From an uncultured Rubrobacteraceae bacterium (GTDB lineage: Bacteria > Actinomycetota > Rubrobacteria > Rubrobacterales > Rubrobacteraceae), in contig CADCVI010000245.1 in NCBI GenBank assembly GCA_902806105.1, forward strand, positions 1 through 58,836: a DNA stretch of 58,836 nucleotides, read 5' to 3'. Below, one piece after another: positions 50,136 to 58,836 of this stretch. Made by a program: the position numbers and the translations under genes. Numbering within the stretch: the first letter of the stretch is position 1; each line of letters begins with the position of its first letter. Below the pieces are notes generated by a model. That model was not told the DNA's origin. It did not search any database and saw nothing but the letters and a program-made list of their open reading frames with translations.

Positions 50136-51238
50136 TTGATCCTCCTCTCGGTCGGGCCGGGTCCGGGGTCCCTGCGCGCTCCCGAGATCTCCCGTGAGCT
50201 TGTTGCGGCGGGCCACGACGTCGAGGTCGTCCTCGAACCGCGCACCACTTTCTTCGTCGGCCCGGCTGCTTTTGCCGGCGCCGCATCCGTGGTCGATACC
50301 CCCACCACCCGCCCCGAGGCCGTCGTCTTCGCCCCCGCGACCTCGGGCACGATAGCCCGACTCGCCCGGGGTATGGGTGGCATGGCGTCGCTGCCCTTGG
50401 ACGTTTCCACGGCGCGACCCATCGTCGTCGCCCCCGAGCTCGACGAGGCCACCGCCGCGCACCCCGCCGTGCGGGAGAACCTGACGCTCCTCCGGGCCGA
50501 TGGCATTCGCGTCGTCGGTGAAGGCGGTGATATGAGGTCGCCGGTCGAGATAGCGGGGGCCCTGCTCAACGGGATGGACGGGCCGCTCTCGGGGATGAAG
50601 GTCCTGATCACGGCCGGCGGGACGAGGGAGCCTATAGACGGGGTGCGGGTCGTCAGCAACCGCTCGTCGGGGAAGATGGGCCGCGCTATCGCCCGGGAGG
50701 CCTGGCGGCGGGGGGCCGAGGTGACCGTAGTTGCCGCGAACGTCGAGCCCATCGAGCCCGGGGTGGGCTGGGTGCCGGTCGAGACCTATGCGGAGCTGGA
50801 GGAGGCGACGATGCGGCTCGCGGGGGAGTCGGACGCGCTGGTGATGTCGGCGGCCGTCTCGGACTTCACCCCGTCCGAGGTTCACGAGGGGAAGATCCGG
50901 CGCGGCGGGCGCAAGGAGATGGACCTGAAGCTCGTCGCGACGGGGGACATACTGGCGGCCGTCCGCGGGGGGAACCCCGAGCTCTTTATGGTAGGATTCG
51001 CGGCGACCCACGGAGACCCCGTACCCGACGCGCGGGAGAAGCTCGCGCGCAAGGGTGTGGACCTCGTGGTGGGAAACGACGTCTCGCTCGCAGGGTCCGG
51101 GTTCGGGTCCGACGACAACGAGGTTTACATTGTAGGTCCGGGAGAAGAGTTGTTCGTTCCCCGGGCGTCCAAGCGGGAAGTGGCCGGTAGGATACTGGAC
51201 GCGCTCGCTGCAAATATAGGCCAGGAAAGGGTGGGTTG

Positions 51239-51239
<1 letters not shown>
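50136..51239 (+). CDS. coaBC: CoaBC-like protein with intact synthetase and degenerate decarboxylase domain
   Basis: The C-terminal half (from about residue 152) is a normal phosphopantothenate-cysteine ligase (CoaB): [20 protein letters not shown], then [20 protein letters not shown] and KIRR. The N-terminal half has the flavoprotein fold ([24 protein letters not shown]) but lacks the decarboxylase residues. The PAMN motif reads PELD (100-103), no HI-L histidine is found, and the loop with the catalytic cysteine (ACGxxGxGRM) reads [10 protein letters not shown]. The CoaC activity is therefore probably absent and must come from elsewhere. TTG 50136 has no clear ribosome-binding site. Confidence 0.9.
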
Positions 51240-52477
<1,238 letters not shown>

Positions 52478-54772
52478 TTGACGGGCCCCACTACGACCTC
52501 CTCCCGCCGTCGGCGGGGCCCAACGCAGAGGGAGACGGGAAGGATCGCCAGGGTCAGCCTGTTGATCCCGTCCCACGCCCTGCCGCCCCTCGACTACCGG
52601 ATCCCCGATCCTCTTGCCGACGAGGTCAGAATCGGCAGCGCCGTTACGGCCCCCCTCTCGGGCCACGGACGGCTCGGGGTCGTGGTCGGGTTCGGACGCG
52701 AGGTCGAGGGACGGACCCTGGAAGAGTTGAGGACGGTGGTCGGCTCCCTCTCCCTGGACCCTGAGCTGGTGAAACTCTGCGGCTGGGCCGCGATGGCCTC
52801 GGCCCAGCCGCTGCCCGCCGTCCTGAATGCCGCCCTCCCGCCCGGCATCAAGCTGGTTTACAAGGTTGTGCGCCCCGTGCGTGAGTGGCCATGGAGGGCC
52901 GGGGATCTGGTGAGCCGTGCGGAGCTGCGCCGTACCCTCGGACCCTCCTCTTCCAGGGTCGCGGAGGTCGAGGGCAGGGTCTCCCTCTCCCCGGTCCACC
53001 CGGAGCGCCGCATGGTCGAGTGGGCCGAACTGTCCGATGATGGGGCCGTCGTAGACCCTCCCCGGCGGGCGACCCGCCAGCGGGAGATCCTCCGGGTCCT
53101 CGAAGGACATGCGAGCGGCCTCCCCGTCAAGGAACTGCTCCGCATGAGCGGTGCCGGACGGAGTCCCTTGAAGCAGCTCGTGGAGCGCGGCGCGGTCCGG
53201 CTCGGGGAGAGACCCGACGGCGCCCCGATCTCCTACGCGCGGGGCTCGGGGGCGGACCTCGACGGATACCGCGAGGGGGCTGCGCGGGCGCTGCGCGCGG
53301 GAGGGTCGTGGGTGTGGCGCGTGCCGACCTGTGAAGGCCCCGCTGCGGTCGCTGCCGTTGCCCGCGCCGTCGCCAGAAACGGCGGGCAGACCTTGGTGCT
53401 CGCGCCGGATGTCGAGCGCGTGGGTAGCGTGGTGCGTGAGCTCGTCCGGCTGCTCCCCGCGGGCCTGACGGTATCCCCCTTCCACGGATCGCAGGGGAGG
53501 GAACGCGCAACCGCCTACGAGGCTGCGAGAAGCGGCGAGGTCGACGTTCTCGTGGGGACCCGAACGGCTGCCCTCGTTCCCCTGGCCTCTCTCTCGGCCG
53601 TCTGCGTGGTCGACGAGCCGAACGAGGACCACCGGGCCTCACCGGACCACAAGGGGCTGCACGTTCACGCCCGCGAGCTCGCGATGGCGCGAGCCCGGAT
53701 AGAAGGTGCAACCGCGGTCTTTCTCTCCCCGACCCCCTCCCTCAGGCTCTACGCTCCCGAAGCTGGCGCCCGCCGCTTGCAGTCGCGGCCGCCGGGGCGA
53801 TGGCCCTCCGTTGCGGTCGTGGACATGCGCGGGACCGGGGCCTCGTTGAGCTCCTCGCTGATAGACGGCTGCCAGGAGGTCCTCCGCTCCAAGGGCCGGG
53901 TGGGCGTGGTGGTCAACCGGCGCGGCCTGGCGACGAGAATCTCCTGCGGACGTTGCGGACACGTCCTCCTCTGCCCCTCTTGCGAACGGCCGCTCTTCCT
54001 CCGGGGCAGGCCCGACGGCGGGACGAGGCCCTCGCACGTCACGCTAGAAGGTTTCATGGCCTGCGGCTGCGGGCGGCAGGAGAAGGTCCCCGGCTCTTGT
54101 CCGTCCTGCGGCTCGGAGCGCCTGCAAGCGGTCGGACATGCAGCCGAAGGGGTGCGCGACGCACTCGCGGCGGCTCTCGGGATCGAGGTGGGGCTATCTT
54201 CCGGGGAAGACCGTGAGCATGGGGGGGCGGGGGTCGTAGTCGGGACGCCCCGGCTGGTCCTGGATGCCGGGTGGGAGATGGTGGCTGTCCCGGACGCCGA
54301 TGCGTTTCTCTCAGGGTCGCTGTCCGCGGAGAAGGGGTTCAGGCTGTTGTACCGGGCTGCGGAGGCCAGCCGGGAGAGGGTGCTCGTGCAGACGCGCTCG
54401 CCCGAGCACCCGGCCCTCCTCGCGGCGCTCCGCGGCGACTACGAGTCCTTCGCCGCCGCAGAGCTGCCGAGACGGCGTGCGTTGGGCTACCCGCCGTACG
54501 GCCATCACGCCGAGATCTCGCTTAGCGGCCCCGAGGCGGAGGTGCGGCGTGCGGTAGAATCGAGGCTGCGGCCGGCCCTCGGGCCGGGGGTGACGGCGAC
54601 GGACCCCATGCCGCTCACGGCGCCCAACGGAGGGCCTCCCGTCTGGCGGCTCCTACTGAGGGGGCGCGCCCGATCGGACGTCGCGGCCGCCGCGGCGGTG
54701 GTCGCGAAGGCGGCGGCCGGTACGGGCGGCAAGCTCCGGGCGCGGATCGAGATGGACCCCGAGGAGGTATGA
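52478..54772 (+). CDS. priA: PriA-like primosomal protein without helicase motifs
   Basis: The 764-residue protein has the PriA domain order: 3'-end-binding domain (LPPLDYRIPDPLADEVRIGS), winged helix, a helicase-like core and a zinc module with CGRCG, CPSC, CGCG and CPSCG. The Walker A site is lost: the position normally holding GSGKT reads PTCEGPAAV. Walker B is altered to VVDEPNEDH. Actinobacterial PriA proteins are known for lacking detectable helicase motifs, so this is likely a structural replication-restart factor. TTG 52478 begins directly after the metK stop. The TGA overlaps def. Confidence 0.9.
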   Translation: MTGPTTTSSRRRRGPTQRETGRIARVSLLIPSHALPPLDYRIPDPLADEVRIGSAVTAPLSGHGRLGVVVGFGREVEGRTLEELRTVVGSLSLDPELVKLCGWAAMASAQPLPAVLNAALPPGIKLVYKVVRPVREWPWRAGDLVSRAELRRTLGPSSSRVAEVEGRVSLSPVHPERRMVEWAELSDDGAVVDPPRRATRQREILRVLEGHASGLPVKELLRMSGAGRSPLKQLVERGAVRLGERPDGAPISYARGSGADLDGYREGAARALRAGGSWVWRVPTCEGPAAVAAVARAVARNGGQTLVLAPDVERVGSVVRELVRLLPAGLTVSPFHGSQGRERATAYEAARSGEVDVLVGTRTAALVPLASLSAVCVVDEPNEDHRASPDHKGLHVHARELAMARARIEGATAVFLSPTPSLRLYAPEAGARRLQSRPPGRWPSVAVVDMRGTGASLSSSLIDGCQEVLRSKGRVGVVVNRRGLATRISCGRCGHVLLCPSCERPLFLRGRPDGGTRPSHVTLEGFMACGCGRQEKVPGSCPSCGSERLQAVGHAAEGVRDALAAALGIEVGLSSGEDREHGGAGVVVGTPRLVLDAGWEMVAVPDADAFLSGSLSAEKGFRLLYRAAEASRERVLVQTRSPEHPALLAALRGDYESFAAAELPRRRALGYPPYGHHAEISLSGPEAEVRRAVESRLRPALGPGVTATDPMPLTAPNGGPPVWRLLLRGRARSDVAAAAAVVAKAAAGTGGKLRARIEMDPEEV

Positions 54773-55284
54773 AGATGGCACAAGAGGTAAGGACGTTCGG
54801 CGATCCCGTTCTGAAGTCCAGGGCGACGCCTGTCAAGGAGTTCGACGAGTCCCTCGAGAAGCTCGCCGAGGAGATGCTCAAGATCATGCGCGAGCACGAC
54901 GGCGTCGGGCTCGCGGCGAACCAGATCGGCCGCCTCAAGCGCATCCTCGTCGCGGCGTACGAGGAGGAGGACGGCGAGACGGTTGAGTTCGCCATCGTTA
55001 ATCCCAAAATAGAAGAGAGCTCCGAGGAGTCCGAGAAGGAGATGGAGGGCTGCCTCTCCCTGCCGGGGATGAGGGTGGAGGTCGAGAGGCCGACGGCGGT
55101 CACCGTGACGGGCCGGGACCCGTCCGGCGAGCCCCTTCGGATAGAGGCGGAGGGCCTCCTCGCGCGGATCTTCCAGCACGAGATCGACCACCTCGACGGC
55201 GTCCTGATATTGGACCGCACCGACCGCGAGTCCCGCAAGCGGGTCCTGCGCGAGATGCGCGAGCGGCAGCTCGCCCGCGGCTAG
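54769..55284 (+). CDS. def: Peptide deformylase
   Basis: The 171-residue metalloenzyme removes the formyl group from nascent proteins. All three motifs are present: GVGLAANQIG (46-55), EGCLSLPG with the metal cysteine, and QHEIDHLDG. ATG 54769 overlaps the priA stop; ATG 54775 is two codons on. The def-fmt pairing is typical. Confidence 0.97.
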   Translation: MKMAQEVRTFGDPVLKSRATPVKEFDESLEKLAEEMLKIMREHDGVGLAANQIGRLKRILVAAYEEEDGETVEFAIVNPKIEESSEESEKEMEGCLSLPGMRVEVERPTAVTVTGRDPSGEPLRIEAEGLLARIFQHEIDHLDGVLILDRTDRESRKRVLREMRERQLARG

Positions 55285-55308
55285 CAGAGCCCCCGGCAGG
55301 CCGTCACC

Positions 55309-56229
55309 ATGAAGCTAGCGTTCGCCGGCACACCGGGCTTCGCCGCGACGATCCTCCGCGGTCTCCTCGACTCCGAGCACGAGGTCGGGCTCGTGATCTC
55401 CCAGCCCGATCGCCCCCGCGGGCGTGGCCGGAAGGTTACACGGAGCCCCGTCGCGGAGCTCGCCACGGATGCCGGCCTCGCCCTCAAGCAGCCCGCCCGT
55501 ATAGGCGAGGTGGCGGGTGAGATCTCGGCCCACGACGCGCTGGTGGTCGCGGCCTACGGACAGATCCTGCGCGCCGACACCCTGTACGCGGCCCGCCTCG
55601 GCGCCTGGAACGTCCACGCCTCCCTCCTCCCCCGATACAGGGGCGCGGCCCCCATCGAACGCGCCATCATGGCGGGGGAGGAGGAGACCGGCGTCTCCTT
55701 CATGCGCATGGACGAGGGCCTCGACACCGGCCCCTTCGCCCTCCAGCTTCGTACCCCGATCCCCCCCGAGATCACCGGAGGCGAGCTCACAGCCCTCCTT
55801 GCGGATCTCGGAGCTAAAGCTGCAGTAGAAGGTATGTCTAAACTATCTAAAAACTCGCTAACCCTCACCGAACAGGACAACGACAAGGCTACGTACGCGC
55901 CTAAACTGGGGGATGAGGATAGGGTCATAAGGTGGGACAGGCCGGTCCGGGAGGTACACGATCTGGTCCGTGCCCTGGCACCACATGTAGGTGCGCGTGC
56001 GCGCCATCCAAACTGGTCGGGACCTTTGAAGGTGATGAGAGCCAGAATCTCCGAAACAAAACCCTCGAACACCTTGCACGGAGTAATTTTACCTGCAAAA
56101 CAACAGATTTTAGTTGCCTGTAGTGATGGTGTGCTAGAGGTCATGGAGCTGCAGGCGCCGGGTTCTCGGGTACTTCCGGCCCCCGAATTCCAGCGCGGCA
56201 GGCGGCTAGAGGGCGCATTTTTGGTCTAG
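55309..56229 (+). CDS. fmt: Methionyl-tRNA formyltransferase
   Basis: The 306-residue enzyme formylates initiator Met-tRNA. The catalytic N101, H103 and D139 are in WNVHASLLPRYRGAAPIERAI and DEGLDTGP, with SQPDRPRGRGRK as the tRNA-facing loop. The C-terminal OB domain, after about codon 170, is encoded by distinctly A/T-richer DNA: my count for 56041-56100 is 27 G+C of 60, against the strongly GC-rich 5' half. The reading frame and family match continue through it (GVILPAKQQILVACSDGVLEV). Confidence 0.95.
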   Translation: MKLAFAGTPGFAATILRGLLDSEHEVGLVISQPDRPRGRGRKVTRSPVAELATDAGLALKQPARIGEVAGEISAHDALVVAAYGQILRADTLYAARLGAWNVHASLLPRYRGAAPIERAIMAGEEETGVSFMRMDEGLDTGPFALQLRTPIPPEITGGELTALLADLGAKAAVEGMSKLSKNSLTLTEQDNDKATYAPKLGDEDRVIRWDRPVREVHDLVRALAPHVGARARHPNWSGPLKVMRARISETKPSNTLHGVILPAKQQILVACSDGVLEVMELQAPGSRVLPAPEFQRGRRLEGAFLV

Positions 56230-56230
56230 T

Positions 56231-56260
56231 GGGGTACTACGGGTTGGGGGTGGGTACCCC
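56231..56260 (+). terminator. Hairpin after fmt
   Basis: GGGGTAC (56231-56237) pairs with GTACCCC (56254-56260), 1 nt after the fmt stop, with a 16-nt loop and no T tract. Probable end of the mIHF-fmt transcript. Confidence 0.4.
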
Positions 56261-56304
56261 GGCGCACTCACCATGTAGAGATAAGCGCGAGCCTCATACC
56301 ACGG

Positions 56305-56313
56305 TGCTAGAAT
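56305..56313 (+). promoter_or_regulatory. Extended -10 promoter for the acyltransferase
   Basis: TGC-TAGAAT is a good extended -10 element; initiation would fall at about 56320, immediately at the ATG of a 12-codon upstream reading frame. Confidence 0.5.
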
Positions 56314-56320
56314 GCATCCC

Positions 56321-56359
56321 ATGGGCCAATCAAGCATGCCGCAGAGGAGAGCGAGATAA
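56321..56359 (+). CDS. 12-codon upstream reading frame
   Basis: ATG 56321 opens a frame for MGQSSMPQRRAR that ends at TAA 56357-56359. It would begin at or next to the predicted transcript start and so be leaderless. Its stop overlaps the ATA where I place the start of the acyltransferase, and a GAGGAG site for that start lies within it. The layout suits a translationally coupled leader; expression is not shown. Confidence 0.3.
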   Translation: MGQSSMPQRRAR

Positions 56360-57015
56360 CCGACCCCGGCGCAAGCACTGGCATACCTCAACCGCAAGTT
56401 CAGGTTCAAGAACTTGGCCTCGACGACGGTGTCAGGGTAGCGATCGTGGGGGCCGGCGGTTACGGGCGCCTGGCGCTGGATGTTCTGGTAGCTTCGGGTT
56501 TCGGGTCGTTGGTCATGGGCTTCTACGACGACGCTCACGCTGCACTTCCGGCTCAGGTCAGGGGTTTTCCGATCCTTGGGGACGTGAGCATGTTGAAGAG
56601 CATGCTCTCCGTGGAGGAGGTTCACGTCATCGTGGCCGTTACGGACAACAGGGCTCGGCTCGGTATCGCGAACTCCGTCCGTGCGCTTGGGGCGAGCTTC
56701 TTCACGGCCGTGCATCCGATGGCTTACGTCTCGTCGGAGGCGATCCTCGGGGACGGGACGGTTGTGACGGCGGGTGCGGTGCTGCATCCGGACTCGGCGG
56801 TCGGTAGTCACTGTTATGTGGGGCCGGGGACCGTGATAGATCGCGACGCCGTCGTCGGTGCCGGGGCGTGGCTCGCTAGCGGGTCTGTCGTCGGGTCGGG
56901 GGCGCGGGTCGGGGTTCGAGCCGTGGTCGGGCAGAACGCGAGCGTAGGGCGCAGGGCGGTGGTGGAGGAGGATGTCGAGGTCGCGCCGCTGACCTCGGTG
57001 GAGGGCGAGGTTTGA
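56356..57015 (+). CDS. Sialic-acid O-acyltransferase (NeuD) family sugar acyltransferase, probable ATA start
   Basis: A Rossmann-like N-terminal part (VAIVGAGGYGRLALDVL) precedes a left-handed beta-helix built from hexapeptide repeats (about residues 115-215: LGDGTVVTAGAVLHPDSAVG and onwards), as in NeuD/PglD acetyltransferases. The acceptor is probably a nucleotide sugar but cannot be told. The nearest canonical start, GTG 56446, would remove the first beta strand. In frame upstream, ATA 56356 has GAGGAG with 6-nt spacing and gives (M)TDPGASTGIP, so I use it (219 aa). It overlaps the prepilin peptidase start by 4 nt. Confidence 0.82.
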   Translation: MTDPGASTGIPQPQVQVQELGLDDGVRVAIVGAGGYGRLALDVLVASGFGSLVMGFYDDAHAALPAQVRGFPILGDVSMLKSMLSVEEVHVIVAVTDNRARLGIANSVRALGASFFTAVHPMAYVSSEAILGDGTVVTAGAVLHPDSAVGSHCYVGPGTVIDRDAVVGAGAWLASGSVVGSGARVGVRAVVGQNASVGRRAVVEEDVEVAPLTSVEGEV

Positions 57016-57773
57016 TCGTCCTTTTCGCCGTGCTCTTCGGGCTCGTGGTCGGGAGCTTCCTCAACGTCGTGATCCACCGGGTCCCCCTCCGCCAGTCCAT
57101 AGCCTGGCCGGGGTCTCGGTGCCCGGAGTGCGGCACCCCTATAAGGAGCGTCGACAACGTGCCGCTACTCTCGTACCTGCTCTTGCGCGGCAAGTGTCGT
57201 GATTGCGGGGCGCGCATCTCGCCGCGATATCCGCTCGTCGAGGCGCTTACCGGGGCGCTGTTCGGGGTCGCGGCATACAGGTACGGGGTCTCCCTGGAGC
57301 TCGTCTCGGCGCTCGTGCTCATAGGGGTGCTCGTCGCGCTCGCGGGGACGGACCTCGAACACAGGCTGCTGCCGAACGCGATCGTGTTCCCGGCGACGGC
57401 CGCTGGGCTCGTTCTGTCCGTGATCTTGGAGCCGTCGCGGTGGTGGGTTTACGTCCTCTCGACCGTGGCGGTGGCGGGGGCTTTGTTTGCGCTCGCGATC
57501 GCGCGTCCCGGTGGGATGGGGATGGGGGACGTGAAGATGGGGGGGATGCTCGGGGCGTTTCTCGGGCTTTATGCGTTTCTGGCAGTCTTTCTCGGGGCGC
57601 TGTTGGGGGCGGTCGTCGCGGGGGTCCTCCTGGTGACGGGGAGGATGCAGCGGAGGACCGCGCTCCCGTTCGGGGTATTTCTCGCCGTGGCGGGGGTCCT
57701 GGTGTCCTTCGCCGGGCCGCGGATCTGGAGCTCCTACAGCGAGCTCTTTCTGGCCGTGATCGGGGAGGCTTAG
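57012..57773 (+). CDS. pilD: Prepilin peptidase
   Basis: The 253-residue polytopic protein is a type IV prepilin leader peptidase of the A24 family. The N-terminal cytosolic loop has CPEC and CRDC cysteine pairs with SVDNVPLLSYLLLRG, and the catalytic aspartates lie in AGTDLEHRLLPN and GMGDVKMGG. It cleaves and often N-methylates pilin precursors. TTG 57012 overlaps the acyltransferase stop. pilM follows 5 nt after its TAG, so this opens a pilus operon. Confidence 0.95.
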   Translation: MIVLFAVLFGLVVGSFLNVVIHRVPLRQSIAWPGSRCPECGTPIRSVDNVPLLSYLLLRGKCRDCGARISPRYPLVEALTGALFGVAAYRYGVSLELVSALVLIGVLVALAGTDLEHRLLPNAIVFPATAAGLVLSVILEPSRWWVYVLSTVAVAGALFALAIARPGGMGMGDVKMGGMLGAFLGLYAFLAVFLGALLGAVVAGVLLVTGRMQRRTALPFGVFLAVAGVLVSFAGPRIWSSYSELFLAVIGEA

Positions 57774-57777
57774 GGGG

Positions 57778-58836
57778 ATGGGGCGGTTCAGGCAGCAGGC
57801 CGTCGGGCTGGACTTAGATCGAGGGGCGATAAAGGCGGTCCAGGTCACGCAGTCCGGGGGCGGCTACACGCTCCAGCACGTCGGTTACCGGAAGCTCCCA
57901 GCCGGGGCGATCTCCGAGGGGGAGGTCGCCGACCACGACCTGCTCGCCGCCGAGTTGAAGGAGTTCTGGAGCTCGCACTCGTTCAAGGGGAAGAACGTCT
58001 ACCTCGGGGTCGCGAACCAGAAGGTCGTCGTGCGCCTCCTGGACTTCCCGAGGATGAGCGTGGAAGACCTCAAGGGCGCCATAAACTTCGAGGCCCAGGA
58101 CCACATACCGATGCCGATCGACGAGGCTAGCCTGGATTATGTCGTGCTCGGGCCCGCGGCCGAGGGGTCGGACCTCGACCGCATACTCATAGTAGCGGCG
58201 CAGAAGGACATGATCGGGCGCTACGCCTCGGTGATACGCGCCGCCGGGCTGCGTCCTCAGGGCGTGGACGTCAAGGCGCTCTCCCTCGTCCGCTCGACGC
58301 TGCCCAACGCCCTCTTCGACGACGAGGGTGCGATCCTCTTGCTCGACGTGGCGACGGAGATAACGAACCTCGTCATCGCCCAGAGCGGCTCCCCGACGCT
58401 GACGCGCTTCATCCCGGGCGGGTCGGGCTACCTGGCCCAGGTCGTCTCCGAGGTAGCGGATGTCCCCGAGGAAGAGGCCGAGCGCCTGCTGATGAACCCG
58501 AACGTGAGGCTCGGGCCGGAGGCGGTGGAAGACGACGAGGGGTCAGGCGGCGTCGACCTCGGCAAACGCGACGACGAGTTCGACCCGGCGCTCATGTACG
58601 ACGTGAGGCGGGGCCTCGAAGACGCGGTGCAGGCCCTGGCCGAGGACGTGCAGCGATCGATCGAGTACCACTACTCGCAGCCGGGATCTCGCGAGGTAGC
58701 CCAGGTCTTCGTCTCGGGCGAGGGCGCTCTGGTGAACGGCATCGACGCCTATCTCGAGGAGCTGCTCGGCATTCCGACGCGGCGCGGCACGCCGTTCCAG
58801 AAGCTCGCGGGGAACAAGTCAAACGTGCCGGACGAG
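57778..58836 (+). CDS. pilM: Type IV pilus assembly protein PilM (3' partial)
   Basis: The frame is open from ATG 57778 to the window end (353 codons). It is an actin-like ATPase: AVGLDLDRGAIKAVQVTQ is the first phosphate motif, followed by the PilM-typical FEAQDHIPMPIDEASLDYVVL and LLLDVATEITNLVI, the second phosphate motif. PilM links the inner-membrane PilN/PilO platform to the cytosolic motor. An insert EDDEGSGGVDLGKRDDEFDP around residue 250 is acidic and lineage-like. GGGGAGG lies 10 nt before the ATG. The remaining C-terminus lies beyond the window. Confidence 0.93.
   Translation, partial: MGRFRQQAVGLDLDRGAIKAVQVTQSGGGYTLQHVGYRKLPAGAISEGEVADHDLLAAELKEFWSSHSFKGKNVYLGVANQKVVVRLLDFPRMSVEDLKGAINFEAQDHIPMPIDEASLDYVVLGPAAEGSDLDRILIVAAQKDMIGRYASVIRAAGLRPQGVDVKALSLVRSTLPNALFDDEGAILLLDVATEITNLVIAQSGSPTLTRFIPGGSGYLAQVVSEVADVPEEEAERLLMNPNVRLGPEAVEDDEGSGGVDLGKRDDEFDPALMYDVRRGLEDAVQALAEDVQRSIEYHYSQPGSREVAQVFVSGEGALVNGIDAYLEELLGIPTRRGTPFQKLAGNKSNVPDE

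Overview
This window is 58.8 kb of high-GC bacterial chromosome. It fits a deep-branching actinobacterium of the Rubrobacter type. An actinobacterial-type integration host factor (mIHF) sits upstream of gmk, PriA has lost its helicase motifs as actinobacterial PriA proteins do, and SepF and DivIVA are encoded. FtsA is also present although most other actinobacteria lack it. AGG and ATA codons are frequent despite the high GC. The genus is an inference from these traits; no rRNA gene is present. I see no phage, insertion sequence, CRISPR array or antibiotic-resistance cassette.

Layout. (1) 1-9175: one tightly overlapping + strand operon: the end of rsmE, HIT protein, yqeY, phoH, pgpH (c-di-AMP phosphodiesterase family), ybeY, a DgkA-PAP2 fusion, cdd, era, deoC, recO and a dGTPase. 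(2) 9321-9902: a LOG-family phosphoribohydrolase. (3) 10119-14150: five - strand accessory genes with a stress-response look: a membrane protein with a disordered N-terminus, a DUF2795 protein, an aquaporin and two DUF2382 (YsnF/AvaK) paralogs, one with a PRC-barrel. A soluble NarL-type histidine kinase and a response regulator lie divergently beside them. (4) 16.8-18.1 kb: a lineage-restricted hypothetical gene and a gene-poor stretch with a well-formed terminator preceded by a five-codon reading frame. (5) dnaG and two tRNA genes (Asn; CAU, Met or Ile2). (6) 20.5-38.7 kb: the division and cell-wall (dcw) cluster mraZ-rsmH-ftsL-ftsI-murF-mraY-murD-ftsW-murG-murC-ftsQ-ftsA-ftsZ, then pgeF, yggS, sepF, proC, yggT and divIVA. 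murE and murB are absent. (7) A DUF167 gene and an RluD-family gene. (8) 39.9-48.8 kb: the pyrimidine operon pyrR-pyrB-pyrC-carA-carB-pyrK-pyrD behind a recognisable PyrR-binding RNA hairpin. (9) 48.8-56.2 kb: mIHF-gmk-rpoZ-coaBC-metK-priA-def-fmt. (10) 56.3 kb to the end: a sialic-acid-O-acyltransferase-like protein, a prepilin peptidase and the start of pilM, which opens a type IV pilus locus.

Most points of interest are regulatory or concern unusual variants of core proteins. There are three 10-bp-spaced GTGGG repeats (a MraZ operator) over the mraZ ribosome-binding site, and a CNGNGA hexaloop PyrR site just before the pyrR ribosome-binding site. Several genes (phoH, mraZ, ftsQ, the acyltransferase) appear to start at ACG, CTG or ATA because no ATG, GTG or TTG lies where family homology and the ribosome-binding site require one. 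CoaBC has a decarboxylase half without its catalytic motifs, PgeF lacks one metal-ligand histidine, ftsW and murG overlap by 122 nt, and a very short upstream reading frame precedes the acyltransferase.
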